A DNA stretch of 59,065 nt, from NCBI GenBank assembly GCA_027490995.1, contig JAIXWY010000015.1, positions 1-59,065 on the forward strand. The letters run 5' to 3'. The position numbers and the translations under genes were made by a program. A model generated the notes under the pieces. It saw only the letters and a list, made by a program, of their open reading frames with translations. It was not told where the DNA came from and made no database searches. The DNA is from Opitutaceae bacterium. GTDB taxonomy: Bacteria; Verrucomicrobiota; Verrucomicrobiia; Opitutales; Opitutaceae. Each line of letters begins with the position of its first letter. Within the stretch, counting starts at the first letter, position 1. Shown here in pieces: positions 15,944 to 24,489 of this stretch.

Positions 15944-16168
15944 ATGATCGACAACATCACTGGGTACCTGCGCAAGTTGACGGAGCTGGCGGTAGCACTG
16001 CTGGCCTTAGCCGTCGTCGTCCAAGTTGTATTCGGTACTGCGGTACCGTTCCTCAACGTGGACGTTGTGGGCAACCTCACGAAGGTGATCGCGGCCCTCG
16101 GATCGAGTGGTCTGGTTGGTTTGATCGCTGTGGCGGTGCTGTACGCCGTCTTGAACAAGAAGGCCTAA
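15944..16168 (+). CDS. 74-residue two-helix membrane protein
   Basis: A small hydrophobic protein of no recognised family. Residues 12-32 (LTELAVALLALAVVVQVVF) and about 55-70 (GLVGLIAVAVLYAVL) form two likely membrane helices, joined by a loop with an Asp and an Asn, with a positively charged tail (NKKA). The gene has a consensus Shine-Dalgarno sequence and its own rho-independent terminator 23 bases after the stop, so it is a real, monocistronic and probably well-expressed gene. Size and topology recall holins, VirB2/TrbC-like pilins and small membrane regulators, but there is no motif to choose among them. Confidence 0.75.
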   Translation: MIDNITGYLRKLTELAVALLALAVVVQVVFGTAVPFLNVDVVGNLTKVIAALGSSGLVGLIAVAVLYAVLNKKA

Positions 16169-16190
16169 GCACCGCGCCGTCTTGTGTGCA

Positions 16191-16221
16191 GCCGCCGGCC
16201 TTCGGGTCGGCGGCTTTTTTG
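16191..16221 (+). terminator. Rho-independent terminator
   Basis: GCCGCCGGCC (16191-16200), loop TTCG, GGTCGGCGGC (16205-16214), then TTTTTT. All ten positions pair (one G-T). It ends the 74-residue gene. Confidence 0.92.
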
Positions 16222-16394
16222 TCTTTTGCTTCCGGGGCCTGAGGGCGGGCGTCTGCGCTCGACACGCGATTTACTTGGCTGAGCCGGCTGGTACGGGCGA
16301 TTGGCGCGGCGGCCCGCTCTCCTTCGCTCTGGAAGACGTTGCGCGGATTGACTCAATTGCTTCATCTTGTAGCCACTTGAGCGTCGCTTCGCCC

Positions 16395-19300
16395 ATGCCT
16401 TGCATCCGGACCTCGTTTTTCTCTTTGGTACTCGTCGCCCTGTGGCTGAGTTGGACTCTGGGCGTCGATGCCGTGGCGCAGGAGTCGCGGTTGGCGAACC
16501 TAGCTCTTCGCGCCCAGGCGGCAGCGGGCGAACCCCTGATCGTAGGATTTAACGTGGGAGCGGGCGCGGAGAAAACCGTGCTCATTCGAGCGGTCGGTCC
16601 GACGCTCGCTCTCTTTAGTGTCCCTGACCCGCTGGCGGATCCGCGGCTGGAGTTGTTTGCATCGGATCGCCGCAAGATTGGTGAGAATGACGACTACGCG
16701 GCCGCCGATGCTCCGGTGTTCACGCAGGTCGGGGCGTTTGCCCTCCCGGCAGGTTCCAAGGACGCGGTGATCGTGGCGCGGCTGGCCCCCGGCAGCTACA
16801 CGGCTCACGTGACTGGTGCGGCGGGGACGCGCGGCACGGCGTTGGTCGAGGTTTACGAAGTGGGTGCGACTGGCACGCCGCTCACCAACCTCTCGGCGCG
16901 CGCGAAAGTCGGAACGGGCGATTCTATTTTGATTCCTGGACTGGTGCTCTCGCCGGGGGCGACCTCGCGACGCCTTCTGATGCGTGCGGTCGGGCCAGGT
17001 CTGCAGCCCTTTGGTGTGACGGGTCTCTTGGAAGACCCGCGGCTGGAGTTGTACCAAGGCGGCACGCGGATCGCAGAGAATGACGACTGGGGTACACCGA
17101 CCGGCTTGTATGCCGCTTCGGCGGAGGTCCTAAGCGATGCCTTCCGGCGCAGCGGTGCGTTCGCGATTCCAGCGGGCAGCCGGGATGCGGCCATCTACAC
17201 GGTCCTGCCGCCGGGTGGTTACACGCTGCAAGTCCGCGGGGCAGGTGGCCGCACCGGGGAAGCGCTGGTGGAAGTTTACGATCTCACCGGGCAGCCGGAG
17301 CCTCCGGTACAACTCGCCTCAAGCCTCTACTTCACGGCCCTCCGGCCGTCGGCGTCAGCGACCTCCTCGACGGCGAGCGGTTTTGCGTCGATCACGTTCA
17401 ACGCAGACGGCGTGGCCCAGGTGAATGCCCGCCTCTCGAACCTGAGCTCCGCTCAGACCTCAGCGTATTTACGGGTCGCTGGGACTGGCGACTATCTCCT
17501 CGCGCTCCCGGCGGGCCAGATTTCGCAGCGCGAGTGGCGCATTGATGCGGTGGGCGCGTATTCGCGCAACGACATCCTGCGTGCCCTCAACGAAGGCCGC
17601 ATTTACCTCAGCGTCGCTTCGGCGCGCTTCCCGGACGGCGAAGTCGCGGGCACTCTCGTGTCCTCGCGCGGCTCGCAGACCTTCGTTGCGCCGCCCGAAC
17701 CCCCGGCGTTGGCGGCCTCCGCTCTGGGCGAGCCCGACGCCGTGGCCGCGTCTCGCTTTCTGACTCAAGCGACCTTCGGGCCCACGTTGACCGCGATCGA
17801 GGAAGTCCGTCGCAGTGGCATCCGGGAGTGGATCCGGGCGCAGCAGGCGCTTCCGGTGACCTCGCTCCTTGCGGCGGTGCGGGACGACGCGACCCGCTTC
17901 CCTCCGCCGGACAAGAACCCCGAGGGCATGGAGATCTCGCGGATTGATTTCTATTTCACGCACAACGTGGCGTGGTGGAAGCTTGCCCTCACGGCGCCAG
18001 ATCAGCTCCGGCAGCGCGTCGCCTTTGCGCTCAGCCAGATTTTCGTCATGGCGGGAGATGAGACGCAACGCGCTGAGCCCTTTGCCCAGTATTACGATAT
18101 CCTCGCGCAGGAATCCTTTGGGAACTTCCGGACCCTGTTGGAGCGCGTGACCCTGCATCCGGAGATGGCGTGGTACCTCACCTTCCTCCGCAACCAGAAG
18201 GCGGACCCGGTGAAAGGGACGAGCCCGGACGAGAACTATGCGCGCGAGATCCAGCAGTTGTTCACGATCGGCCTCGTGCAGCTGCAACCGGACGGCACGC
18301 TGCTGCTCGACGCGCAGGGCCTGCCGATTCCGACCTACGACAACATCACGATTACGGAGACGGCGAAGGTCTTCACTGGCTGGGCTTATCGGAATCGGAA
18401 TAACAACTTCTACAACGATCCCGCCTGGTCGGACCCGGGTGGCTTCTCGAATAGCACACTCTACTCGAATGCGAACGGTCGGATGCAGCCGCTCGTGTGC
18501 TACGAAGACTTTCATGATCGTACGGAGAAGCGGATCATCAGCCTCGAGCAGCGGCCGCCCCGGGTGGCGTCGCCGACGATTATCCCCGCTGGCCTGAACG
18601 GTGCCGACGAATTACGCATCCTTCTCGACACTCTGTTTCGCCATCCCAACACCGGCCCCTTCATCTGCCGCCAGCTCATCCAGCGCCTCGTCACCAGCAA
18701 TCCGAGCCCGGGGTATGTGCATCGCGTGGCGAAGGTGTTCGCGGATAATGGCAACGGCGTGCGCGGCGACCTCGGCGCGGTGGTGACGGCGATCCTAACC
18801 GACTACGAAGCCCGCGCGCCGGAAGTCGCGGCGAACATCGGCTTCGGCAAGGTGAAGGAGCCCCTGCTTCGCGCCACCGCGATGTTGCGCGTGTTGGGGA
18901 CGCAAGCGCCGAACGGCCGGTTTGCCGACTCCTATTACGGCGATCCACGGGGGAACTTCTATCCGGTCGGCTTCTTCGCCGGCGCCGGGAGTTCGACGTA
19001 CTCCTTCGGGCAGGCTTTGTTTCGTTCGCCCTCTGTCTTCAACTTCTACTCACCGACCTACTCGGCCCCGGGGCCCTTGGCGGATGCGGGCCTCGTGGCA
19101 CCGGAGATGCAGATCACGGATTCAAATCTCTCCATCCGGACCCCCAATCGCCTCACCGAGCTCATTACGCTGCAGCCGATGGACGAGACCTCGGCGCCGA
19201 AGCCTTCGCCCTTCCTGCGGCATGACTTCAGCGAACTGCTCGCCGTGAGCCCGGATCCGGTGGCGTTGACGGAGCGGCTGAACCTGCTCTTCTGCGGCGG

Positions 19301-20162
19301 CCAGATGACCGCGCTGACCAAGAAAGCGCTCGTGGACGTGATCGGCGCGACGACGGTCGTGCAGCCTGCGCCAAACGCGACCGCGACCGGGCGCCACGCC
19401 GTCGCGACCACCCGTTGGGGGACGCAACTCGCCGCGCCGGCAGGGGACGCCTTCGACCCCAAAGGATCGTTTACGATGGAGGGTTGGTTCCATCCCGTCG
19501 GTCCGGTTGCCCGCTGGGGCGCCTGGCTGATGGGTAAGCGCGGTGATTTCGACGGCGACCCGTGGGCTAGGTATCAGCTATCGCTGCACGGCGACGGAGA
19601 TCAAAAAGGCCGGGTGATCTTCATGATTGCCTCCGGTGGGGCAGGCTCGGGCGCTTGGCTTACGTCGCCTGAGGCGCTGCCGGTCGGCCGCTGGAGCCAC
19701 GTGGCTGCGGTGCTCGATGGCTCGACCATGCGGCTCTACATCAACGGCGTGCAAGTGGCCCAGCGCACGGGTGTGGGTGCCCCCGCCCCTGAACCTACTG
19801 CGCGCTTCGCGATCGGCGGAGCGGTCCAGCGCGACGGCCCCGGCGGTGCGCCCAACTTCGACGGCAGCATCACCCAGGTCCGCTTCTGGAACGTCGCCCG
19901 CTCCGTCACGCAGATTACCCAGGGTATGAACGAGCTCCAGCCCTCTGATCGCGCCGGGCTGGTGGCGGGATGGTTGATGAACGAAGGGCAGGGCACGAGC
20001 GTTCCAGATTATTCGGGCAATGGATACACAATTGCCGCTCCGAGGAACCAGCCGTGGCAACCGGTGATGAGCTGGACTCCTGCGGACGGTACGGGGCTTG
20101 AGCGCGTGCAGTCCGCGCTCCACCTGCTCCTCATTTCGCCGGATGCTGCGTTGCAGCGCTAG
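16395..20162 (+). CDS. Secreted DUF1800 protein with LIRAVGP modules, CHRD and an internal LamG domain
   Basis: A 1255-residue exported protein. A signal peptide (1-28) is followed by two LIRAVGP modules (about 31-155 and 160-298), a CHRD domain (about 308-428: FASITFNADGVAQVNARLS, YLSVASARFPDGEVAG), and DUF1800 from about 448 (ASRFLTQATFGPTLTAIEEV; NYAREIQQLFTIG near 613; IGFGKVKEPLLRATAMLR). A LamG/concanavalin-like domain (about 1022-1218: GSFTMEGWFHP, GRWSHVAAVLDGSTMRLYIN) interrupts the C-terminal part of DUF1800, whose last helix resumes as RVQSALHLLLISPDAALQR. DUF1800 proteins are usually encoded next to DUF1501 proteins, as here (16 bases downstream). Function is not established. The start at 16395 is the first Met giving a clean signal peptide. 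Confidence 0.85.
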   Translation: MPCIRTSFFSLVLVALWLSWTLGVDAVAQESRLANLALRAQAAAGEPLIVGFNVGAGAEKTVLIRAVGPTLALFSVPDPLADPRLELFASDRRKIGENDDYAAADAPVFTQVGAFALPAGSKDAVIVARLAPGSYTAHVTGAAGTRGTALVEVYEVGATGTPLTNLSARAKVGTGDSILIPGLVLSPGATSRRLLMRAVGPGLQPFGVTGLLEDPRLELYQGGTRIAENDDWGTPTGLYAASAEVLSDAFRRSGAFAIPAGSRDAAIYTVLPPGGYTLQVRGAGGRTGEALVEVYDLTGQPEPPVQLASSLYFTALRPSASATSSTASGFASITFNADGVAQVNARLSNLSSAQTSAYLRVAGTGDYLLALPAGQISQREWRIDAVGAYSRNDILRALNEGRIYLSVASARFPDGEVAGTLVSSRGSQTFVAPPEPPALAASALGEPDAVAASRFLTQATFGPTLTAIEEVRRSGIREWIRAQQALPVTSLLAAVRDDATRFPPPDKNPEGMEISRIDFYFTHNVAWWKLALTAPDQLRQRVAFALSQIFVMAGDETQRAEPFAQYYDILAQESFGNFRTLLERVTLHPEMAWYLTFLRNQKADPVKGTSPDENYAREIQQLFTIGLVQLQPDGTLLLDAQGLPIPTYDNITITETAKVFTGWAYRNRNNNFYNDPAWSDPGGFSNSTLYSNANGRMQPLVCYEDFHDRTEKRIISLEQRPPRVASPTIIPAGLNGADELRILLDTLFRHPNTGPFICRQLIQRLVTSNPSPGYVHRVAKVFADNGNGVRGDLGAVVTAILTDYEARAPEVAANIGFGKVKEPLLRATAMLRVLGTQAPNGRFADSYYGDPRGNFYPVGFFAGAGSSTYSFGQALFRSPSVFNFYSPTYSAPGPLADAGLVAPEMQITDSNLSIRTPNRLTELITLQPMDETSAPKPSPFLRHDFSELLAVSPDPVALTERLNLLFCGGQMTALTKKALVDVIGATTVVQPAPNATATGRHAVATTRWGTQLAAPAGDAFDPKGSFTMEGWFHPVGPVARWGAWLMGKRGDFDGDPWARYQLSLHGDGDQKGRVIFMIASGGAGSGAWLTSPEALPVGRWSHVAAVLDGSTMRLYINGVQVAQRTGVGAPAPEPTARFAIGGAVQRDGPGGAPNFDGSITQVRFWNVARSVTQITQGMNELQPSDRAGLVAGWLMNEGQGTSVPDYSGNGYTIAAPRNQPWQPVMSWTPADGTGLERVQSALHLLLISPDAALQR

Positions 20163-20178
20163 ACTGAACCCTGACGCC

Positions 20179-21591
20179 ATGAATCGCTCTCTGCCTAATC
20201 TTCCGCGTCGCGAATTCCTCCGCCAGGCCTGCTGTGCCGGCGTGGGCACCCTCGGAATGTTCTCCGCGATGGCGCAACTGCGCCTGGTTGGAGCCCTGGC
20301 GTCCGACGCTTCCGGCGTCCGCTCGGCTGCGTCCGCGTCGTCGTCGGATTATAAAGCGTTGGTCTGCCTTTTCCTGAACGGAGGAAACGACGGCAACAGC
20401 GTGCTGATCCCGACCGATGAGGCGGATTACGGCCGCTATGCGAAGGCGCGCGGCGACCTTGCGATCGCGCGCAAGGACCTCCGGAGCATCGCGCCTAGGC
20501 TTTATCGGGACGGCCGTGCCTATGGCCTGAACCCCAACCTCACGGAAATCGCGGATCTCTTCGACCAGGGAAAGGTGGCCATGGTCGGTAACGTGGGCAC
20601 GCTGGTGCGGCCCACGACGATGACCGATTACACGGCGGGGCGCGCGCTGCCGCTCCAGCTCTATTCGCATCTGGATCAGTCGATTCAGTGGCAGAGCAGC
20701 ATCGTTGATCAGCCGATTTTTCGCACCGGCTGGGGAGGTCGAATGGCGGACCTCCTGCAGTCGATGAATCAGAATGATCGCCTCTCGATGGCCATCACGC
20801 TCGGCGGCTCAAGCTACTTCCAAGTGGGCGAACAGGTCGCGCCCTATGCGGTGGACCAAGGTGGCGCCGACCTGCTCAACGGTTTCTGGGGTTCCGGCCG
20901 GGAAGGGGAGCGCTATGCGGCGACGAAGCGCCTGCTGGCGGCGGGGCACCCCAACGTCATCGGCTCGGCCTTCGCGCGGGCGACGGATTCAGCGGTGAAT
21001 GCGAGCGAGTTCCTTTGGGAGGCCCTCAACAAGGCCGCGCCTCTCGCGACCAGTTTTACGTCCGACGGCACCGCGCAGCGCCTTCGCATGGTCGCACGGT
21101 TGATCGGAATGGCGCCGGGCCTGGGACTGAAGCGGCAGATCTTCTTCGTGAACATCGGCGGGTACGACGTTCACGCCGCGCAAGCCACCGCGCATGCGAG
21201 CCTGCTGCGCGAACTGAGCCGGGCGATGGGGGCGTTTTATCAGGCGACCGTGGAGCTGGGCGTGGCGGACAAAGTGACGTCGTTTACAGCGTCGGACTTT
21301 GGCCGCTCCTACAATCCCAACGGCGACGGCACGGACCACGCCTGGGGCAATATTCAGTGGGTGATGGGAGGCGCGGTGGCCGGACGGGAAATCTACGGCA
21401 AGATGCCGAGCCTCGAGGTCGGTGCGCCGGACGATACTGGCCGCGGACGGTGGATCCCGACGACGAGCGTCGACGAGTACAACGCGGTTCTGGCGCGCTG
21501 GTTTGGCGTGAGCGAAGCGAACCTACCGACCGTGCTGCCCAACATCGGCCGCTTCGCGCGCAGCAACCTCGGCTTCCTCGCCCCCTCATGA
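20179..21591 (+). CDS. DUF1501 protein (partner of the DUF1800 protein)
   Basis: A 470-residue exported protein of the DUF1501 family, which belongs to the alkaline-phosphatase/sulfatase superfamily. It has a twin-arginine-type signal RREFLRQACCAGVG at about residues 10-23. The core motifs are LVCLFLNGGNDGNSVLIP, RTGWGGRMADLLQ, FVNIGGYDVHA and TSFTASDFGRSYNPNGDGTDHAWG near the C-terminus. This is the DUF1800-associated subgroup, with GGNDG instead of the GGPSHLETFD seen in the three other DUF1501 proteins here. The stop overlaps the next start (ATGA). Role unknown. Confidence 0.88.
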   Translation: MNRSLPNLPRREFLRQACCAGVGTLGMFSAMAQLRLVGALASDASGVRSAASASSSDYKALVCLFLNGGNDGNSVLIPTDEADYGRYAKARGDLAIARKDLRSIAPRLYRDGRAYGLNPNLTEIADLFDQGKVAMVGNVGTLVRPTTMTDYTAGRALPLQLYSHLDQSIQWQSSIVDQPIFRTGWGGRMADLLQSMNQNDRLSMAITLGGSSYFQVGEQVAPYAVDQGGADLLNGFWGSGREGERYAATKRLLAAGHPNVIGSAFARATDSAVNASEFLWEALNKAAPLATSFTSDGTAQRLRMVARLIGMAPGLGLKRQIFFVNIGGYDVHAAQATAHASLLRELSRAMGAFYQATVELGVADKVTSFTASDFGRSYNPNGDGTDHAWGNIQWVMGGAVAGREIYGKMPSLEVGAPDDTGRGRWIPTTSVDEYNAVLARWFGVSEANLPTVLPNIGRFARSNLGFLAPS

Positions 21592-22211
21592 CGCTGACCC
21601 CTCGCCGCCGGTTCTGGATCGCGATCCTTTTGGCCGTAGGAACCATCGTGATTTGGTGGATGGGCCGGCCGACGCCTCCGGCGCCCGCACCTTTGGGCGC
21701 GACCCCGTCGTCGGATCGCCCCTCGCGAAACGGTGACACCGCACCGCGAACGGCGTCGACGCCCGTGGTCGAGGATCAGCGTGGCCCCGCTCCGGCCCTG
21801 GCCGGAGGGGCCAATGGCGCAGGAGACGGTGGAGTCGTTGCGCCGGGGTCCGCCCGCCTTGACACCCCGGAAGCGCGGTTGGCGGAGCGCTTGAATCATC
21901 CAGAGCACACCCTGCGAGAGGATGTAGCGGTGGTCGGATCGATGGTTGCGGCGTTTCGGTCGATTTTCCGGGAGCTGGGCAATCCGATGGGTGACAACCA
22001 CGACATCACGGCGGCGCTGAAAGGCCGCAACCCACGCGGGGTGGTGTTTCTGCTACCCGACCATCCGGCGATTGGTCCGGACGGGCAGCTCCGCGACCGC
22101 TTTGGCAACCCGTTCCATTTTCACGCGGAGTCTGGCACCCGCATGGTGGTACGTTCGGCTGGACCGGATGGCCGTCTGTTCACGCCCGACGATCTGACGA
22201 TGGTTCCCTGA
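21588..22211 (+). CDS. Type II pseudopilin-like (GspG C-terminal-like) membrane-anchored protein
   Basis: 207 residues. One N-terminal membrane helix (FWIAILLAVGTIVIWWMG, residues 9-26), a Pro/Ala/Gly-rich linker to about residue 95, and a C-terminal domain whose end (DRFGNPFHFHAESGTRM, then RSAGPDGRLFTPDDLT) closely resembles the calcium-binding tail of GspG-type pseudopilins. There is no prepilin-peptidase site with a conserved Glu at +5, so it is anchored rather than polymerised in the usual way. The start overlaps the DUF1501 stop by ATGA, indicating translational coupling and a three-gene operon with DUF1800. Confidence 0.75.
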   Translation: MTLTPRRRFWIAILLAVGTIVIWWMGRPTPPAPAPLGATPSSDRPSRNGDTAPRTASTPVVEDQRGPAPALAGGANGAGDGGVVAPGSARLDTPEARLAERLNHPEHTLREDVAVVGSMVAAFRSIFRELGNPMGDNHDITAALKGRNPRGVVFLLPDHPAIGPDGQLRDRFGNPFHFHAESGTRMVVRSAGPDGRLFTPDDLTMVP

Positions 22212-22305
22212 GACCGGGTAGTGCGGTGGAGAGGGCGTGGCGCGGACCGTCGCCTCTCGCGGCGGCGCAGTGAAACGTGCAGGCGTTGAGGGCCGCTCTC
22301 CGTCG

Positions 22306-22394
22306 AAAGGGGTCAGGCTTTGCAGTGTGTGGTTGGCTGGCTGGCGAAGCCGCGGGCGAGGAGGCGTCGGCAAAGAGCAAAGCCTGACCCCTTT
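22306..22394. repeat. REP pair 6 (twin copy A)
   Basis: 89 bases with inverted arms AAAGGGGTCAGGCTTTGC and GCAAAGCCTGACCCCTTT around a 53-base interior. It starts 94 bases after the pseudopilin-like gene. It matches copy B (22558-22646) over the full 89 bases except one position (G at 22356, A at 22608). Confidence 0.9.
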
Positions 22395-22557
22395 GGGGGT
22401 GGCACCATCATCGCCATGGTGCGCAGGCGCAGAAAAGCGGATCGCCGTGCGCCGGGCGGATGTCGGGAGGCATGAGGTGCTGGAGCATCCACTCCCATGC
22501 CGCCTGCGCGATCAGGCCGTTCATCCCGAGCCTTTGATGGTTGGGGGGCTTATATCG

Positions 22558-22646
22558 AAAGGGGTCAGGCTTTGCAGTGTGTGGTTGGCTGGCTGGCGAA
22601 GCCGCGGACGAGGAGGCGTCGGCAAAGAGCAAAGCCTGACCCCTTT
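22558..22646. repeat. REP pair 7 (twin copy B)
   Basis: A second copy of the 89-base element, exactly 252 bases downstream of copy A, same orientation, one substitution. Identity stretches a few bases beyond both ends (TCG before, GGGGGTGG after), but the spacer between the copies is not duplicated. Confidence 0.9.
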
Positions 22647-22778
22647 GGGGGTGGGCTGGTCGTTTGTCGCTCGCAAAAATTGGGGGGATCGGTCACGGAT
22701 GAGGGTGTCGAGGGTCGCTGGGCCGACGCCCCGGAGGGGACAGCGCTTGGAGACGTTCGACCTGGTCGCCTTCCCCCA

Positions 22779-24356
22779 ATGAATTCCCTTCCGCTTCCGC
22801 GCCTGAATCGCGCGGTGTTTGTGCGGCGTATGTTGTTAGCCGGCGTGATGCTGGCTGGTTTCGGGCCTGCGGTGCGGGCCACGGAGGCTGCGGCGGCTCC
22901 GCCGGTACTGCGGGCGGCGGCCGTTACCTTTTCGGTGCAACCGCGCGTGGGCATGCCGAGCGGCGGCAGTCGCACCGCGAACCTCATCGAGGAGGTCGTC
23001 GGCGATCTCAAGACCACCTTGGTCTACCTCGATTACGGCTCGACGCGGCTGTGCTTCGTCACGTCGCCGTTCGGCGTCCACTACCGCGCGCTCAATCAGC
23101 CGATCCGCCAAGCCTTGGCCGAAGTGCTGAAGGTTTCGCCGAGCGAGGTCGTGGCCGCTAGTTCCCACAATCATACTGTTCCGGCGATCGAACTTGGCGC
23201 AGGTCCTCCGATGATTGGCGACCGGATCGGGACCGGCATGAATGAGTTCGGGCGCGAATACCTCGACGCCTTGCGGGCCGCCGCCCAGGGATTGGACGCG
23301 CGGCTGGCCCCGGTGACCGTCGAGTGGGGCGTCGCCCAAGAATCACGCTTCACCTACAACCGCCGCGGCCGCCGGCCCGACGGCCGCAGTTACTTTATCC
23401 GCGAGGAGGATCGGGTGCATCTCGGCGAGGATTACGTAGGAACGATTGATCCGGACGCGACGGTGGTGGTTTTCCGCGGTGCCGACGGCAAGCCGGTTGC
23501 GGCGCTAGCCTCATACACCGGGCATCCGGTGACCGGCTACAATCCGGAGAAGATGACCTCCCATGGCCAGTGGCCCCAAGTGGCATGCGAGCGACTCTCG
23601 GCGCACCTCGGTGGCGTGCCGGTGGGTTTTCTGCAGGGATCCTGCGGCGACGTGAATTCGAAGCACATGCTCACGGGCACGCTGGCGCAGGCCGACGAAG
23701 CCGGCGAGCAGCTCGGCGAGAGCTTCATCGCGGCGGCGGGCCGCCTCCGCAAATCGCAGCGCCCCGGGCTCGAGTGGACGCGGGCGCGGGTGATCGTGCC
23801 GCAGGCGCCGCTGCCGCCGCTTGGCCAGCTTGAGCGCGAGCTCGCCGAGATTGACGGCTTCATCCAACGGGCCCGCCGGGGTGATCCCGACACGCTGGAG
23901 TGCGTCGGCATGAATTTCCCCAAGGCCCTCACCCCACAATACCGCGCGCGGCTCGTGGAGATCGTCCGCCCGTGGTACATCTGGGCGGTGGATCAGCGCC
24001 GCACTGGCGAGGCCGACGGCCTGCAGCCCGGGCTGAAGCTGGAGATCGTCGTGGCGCGCTTCGGTGACGTCGGCTACGTCGGCATGCCGGCGGAGACGTT
24101 CGTGCGGATTGGCTTGCGCATCAAGCGGGAGGCCCCGCTGCCCTGCGTGATCGCAGGCGGATACGCGGATGGCTCGTATGGCTATATCCCGGATGCCGCC
24201 GCGACGGCGGACCGGGAATACATGAGCGGGTTCTTCCGCTACATCCCCGAGCGCCTGCCCTACACGGGCGTCGGCGGCGAGGCGATGGCGGAGGTCGCCG
24301 TGCCCATCCTGGCGCGCTTCGCCAAGGCCGCGCCCATTCCTCCCTCGGTGCGCTGA
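22779..24356 (+). CDS. Secreted neutral/alkaline ceramidase-like protein
   Basis: A 525-residue exported protein similar to the N-terminal domain of neutral/alkaline non-lysosomal ceramidases, a group widespread in Planctomycetota and Verrucomicrobiota. A signal sequence covers about residues 1-37. Zinc-site motifs are SSHNHTVP (about residue 128, the usual SHTHSGP), ASYTGHPVT and GFLQGSCGDVNSKH. The C-terminal ceramidase domain is absent, as in most bacterial relatives, so ceramide as substrate is doubtful and another amide or ester is possible. The start at 22779 is the Met directly before the signal peptide. The frame continues upstream through REP copy B, which is coincidental. Confidence 0.78.
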   Translation: MNSLPLPRLNRAVFVRRMLLAGVMLAGFGPAVRATEAAAAPPVLRAAAVTFSVQPRVGMPSGGSRTANLIEEVVGDLKTTLVYLDYGSTRLCFVTSPFGVHYRALNQPIRQALAEVLKVSPSEVVAASSHNHTVPAIELGAGPPMIGDRIGTGMNEFGREYLDALRAAAQGLDARLAPVTVEWGVAQESRFTYNRRGRRPDGRSYFIREEDRVHLGEDYVGTIDPDATVVVFRGADGKPVAALASYTGHPVTGYNPEKMTSHGQWPQVACERLSAHLGGVPVGFLQGSCGDVNSKHMLTGTLAQADEAGEQLGESFIAAAGRLRKSQRPGLEWTRARVIVPQAPLPPLGQLERELAEIDGFIQRARRGDPDTLECVGMNFPKALTPQYRARLVEIVRPWYIWAVDQRRTGEADGLQPGLKLEIVVARFGDVGYVGMPAETFVRIGLRIKREAPLPCVIAGGYADGSYGYIPDAAATADREYMSGFFRYIPERLPYTGVGGEAMAEVAVPILARFAKAAPIPPSVR

Positions 24357-24489
24357 ACCCTCCGCCGACGTTCATCTCCCCGAGTCCCGGCGCTCCCGAG
24401 CGCGGTGCCCAGAACGCGGTCTCCTTGAGCGCACCGCCAAGAGCGTTCCCACAGGGAAAAGTCCCACCCCCGTCGCTCCCGCTTTCCGC

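Larger units (their letters stand above)
22212..22778. other. Intergenic region with twin REP elements
   Basis: 567 bases containing two almost identical REP doublets, listed separately, separated by 163 bases of unique sequence. No gene is supported: the open frames crossing it read through the REP arms. The promoter of the ceramidase-like gene should lie in 22647-22778 but no good match is seen. Confidence 0.7.
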
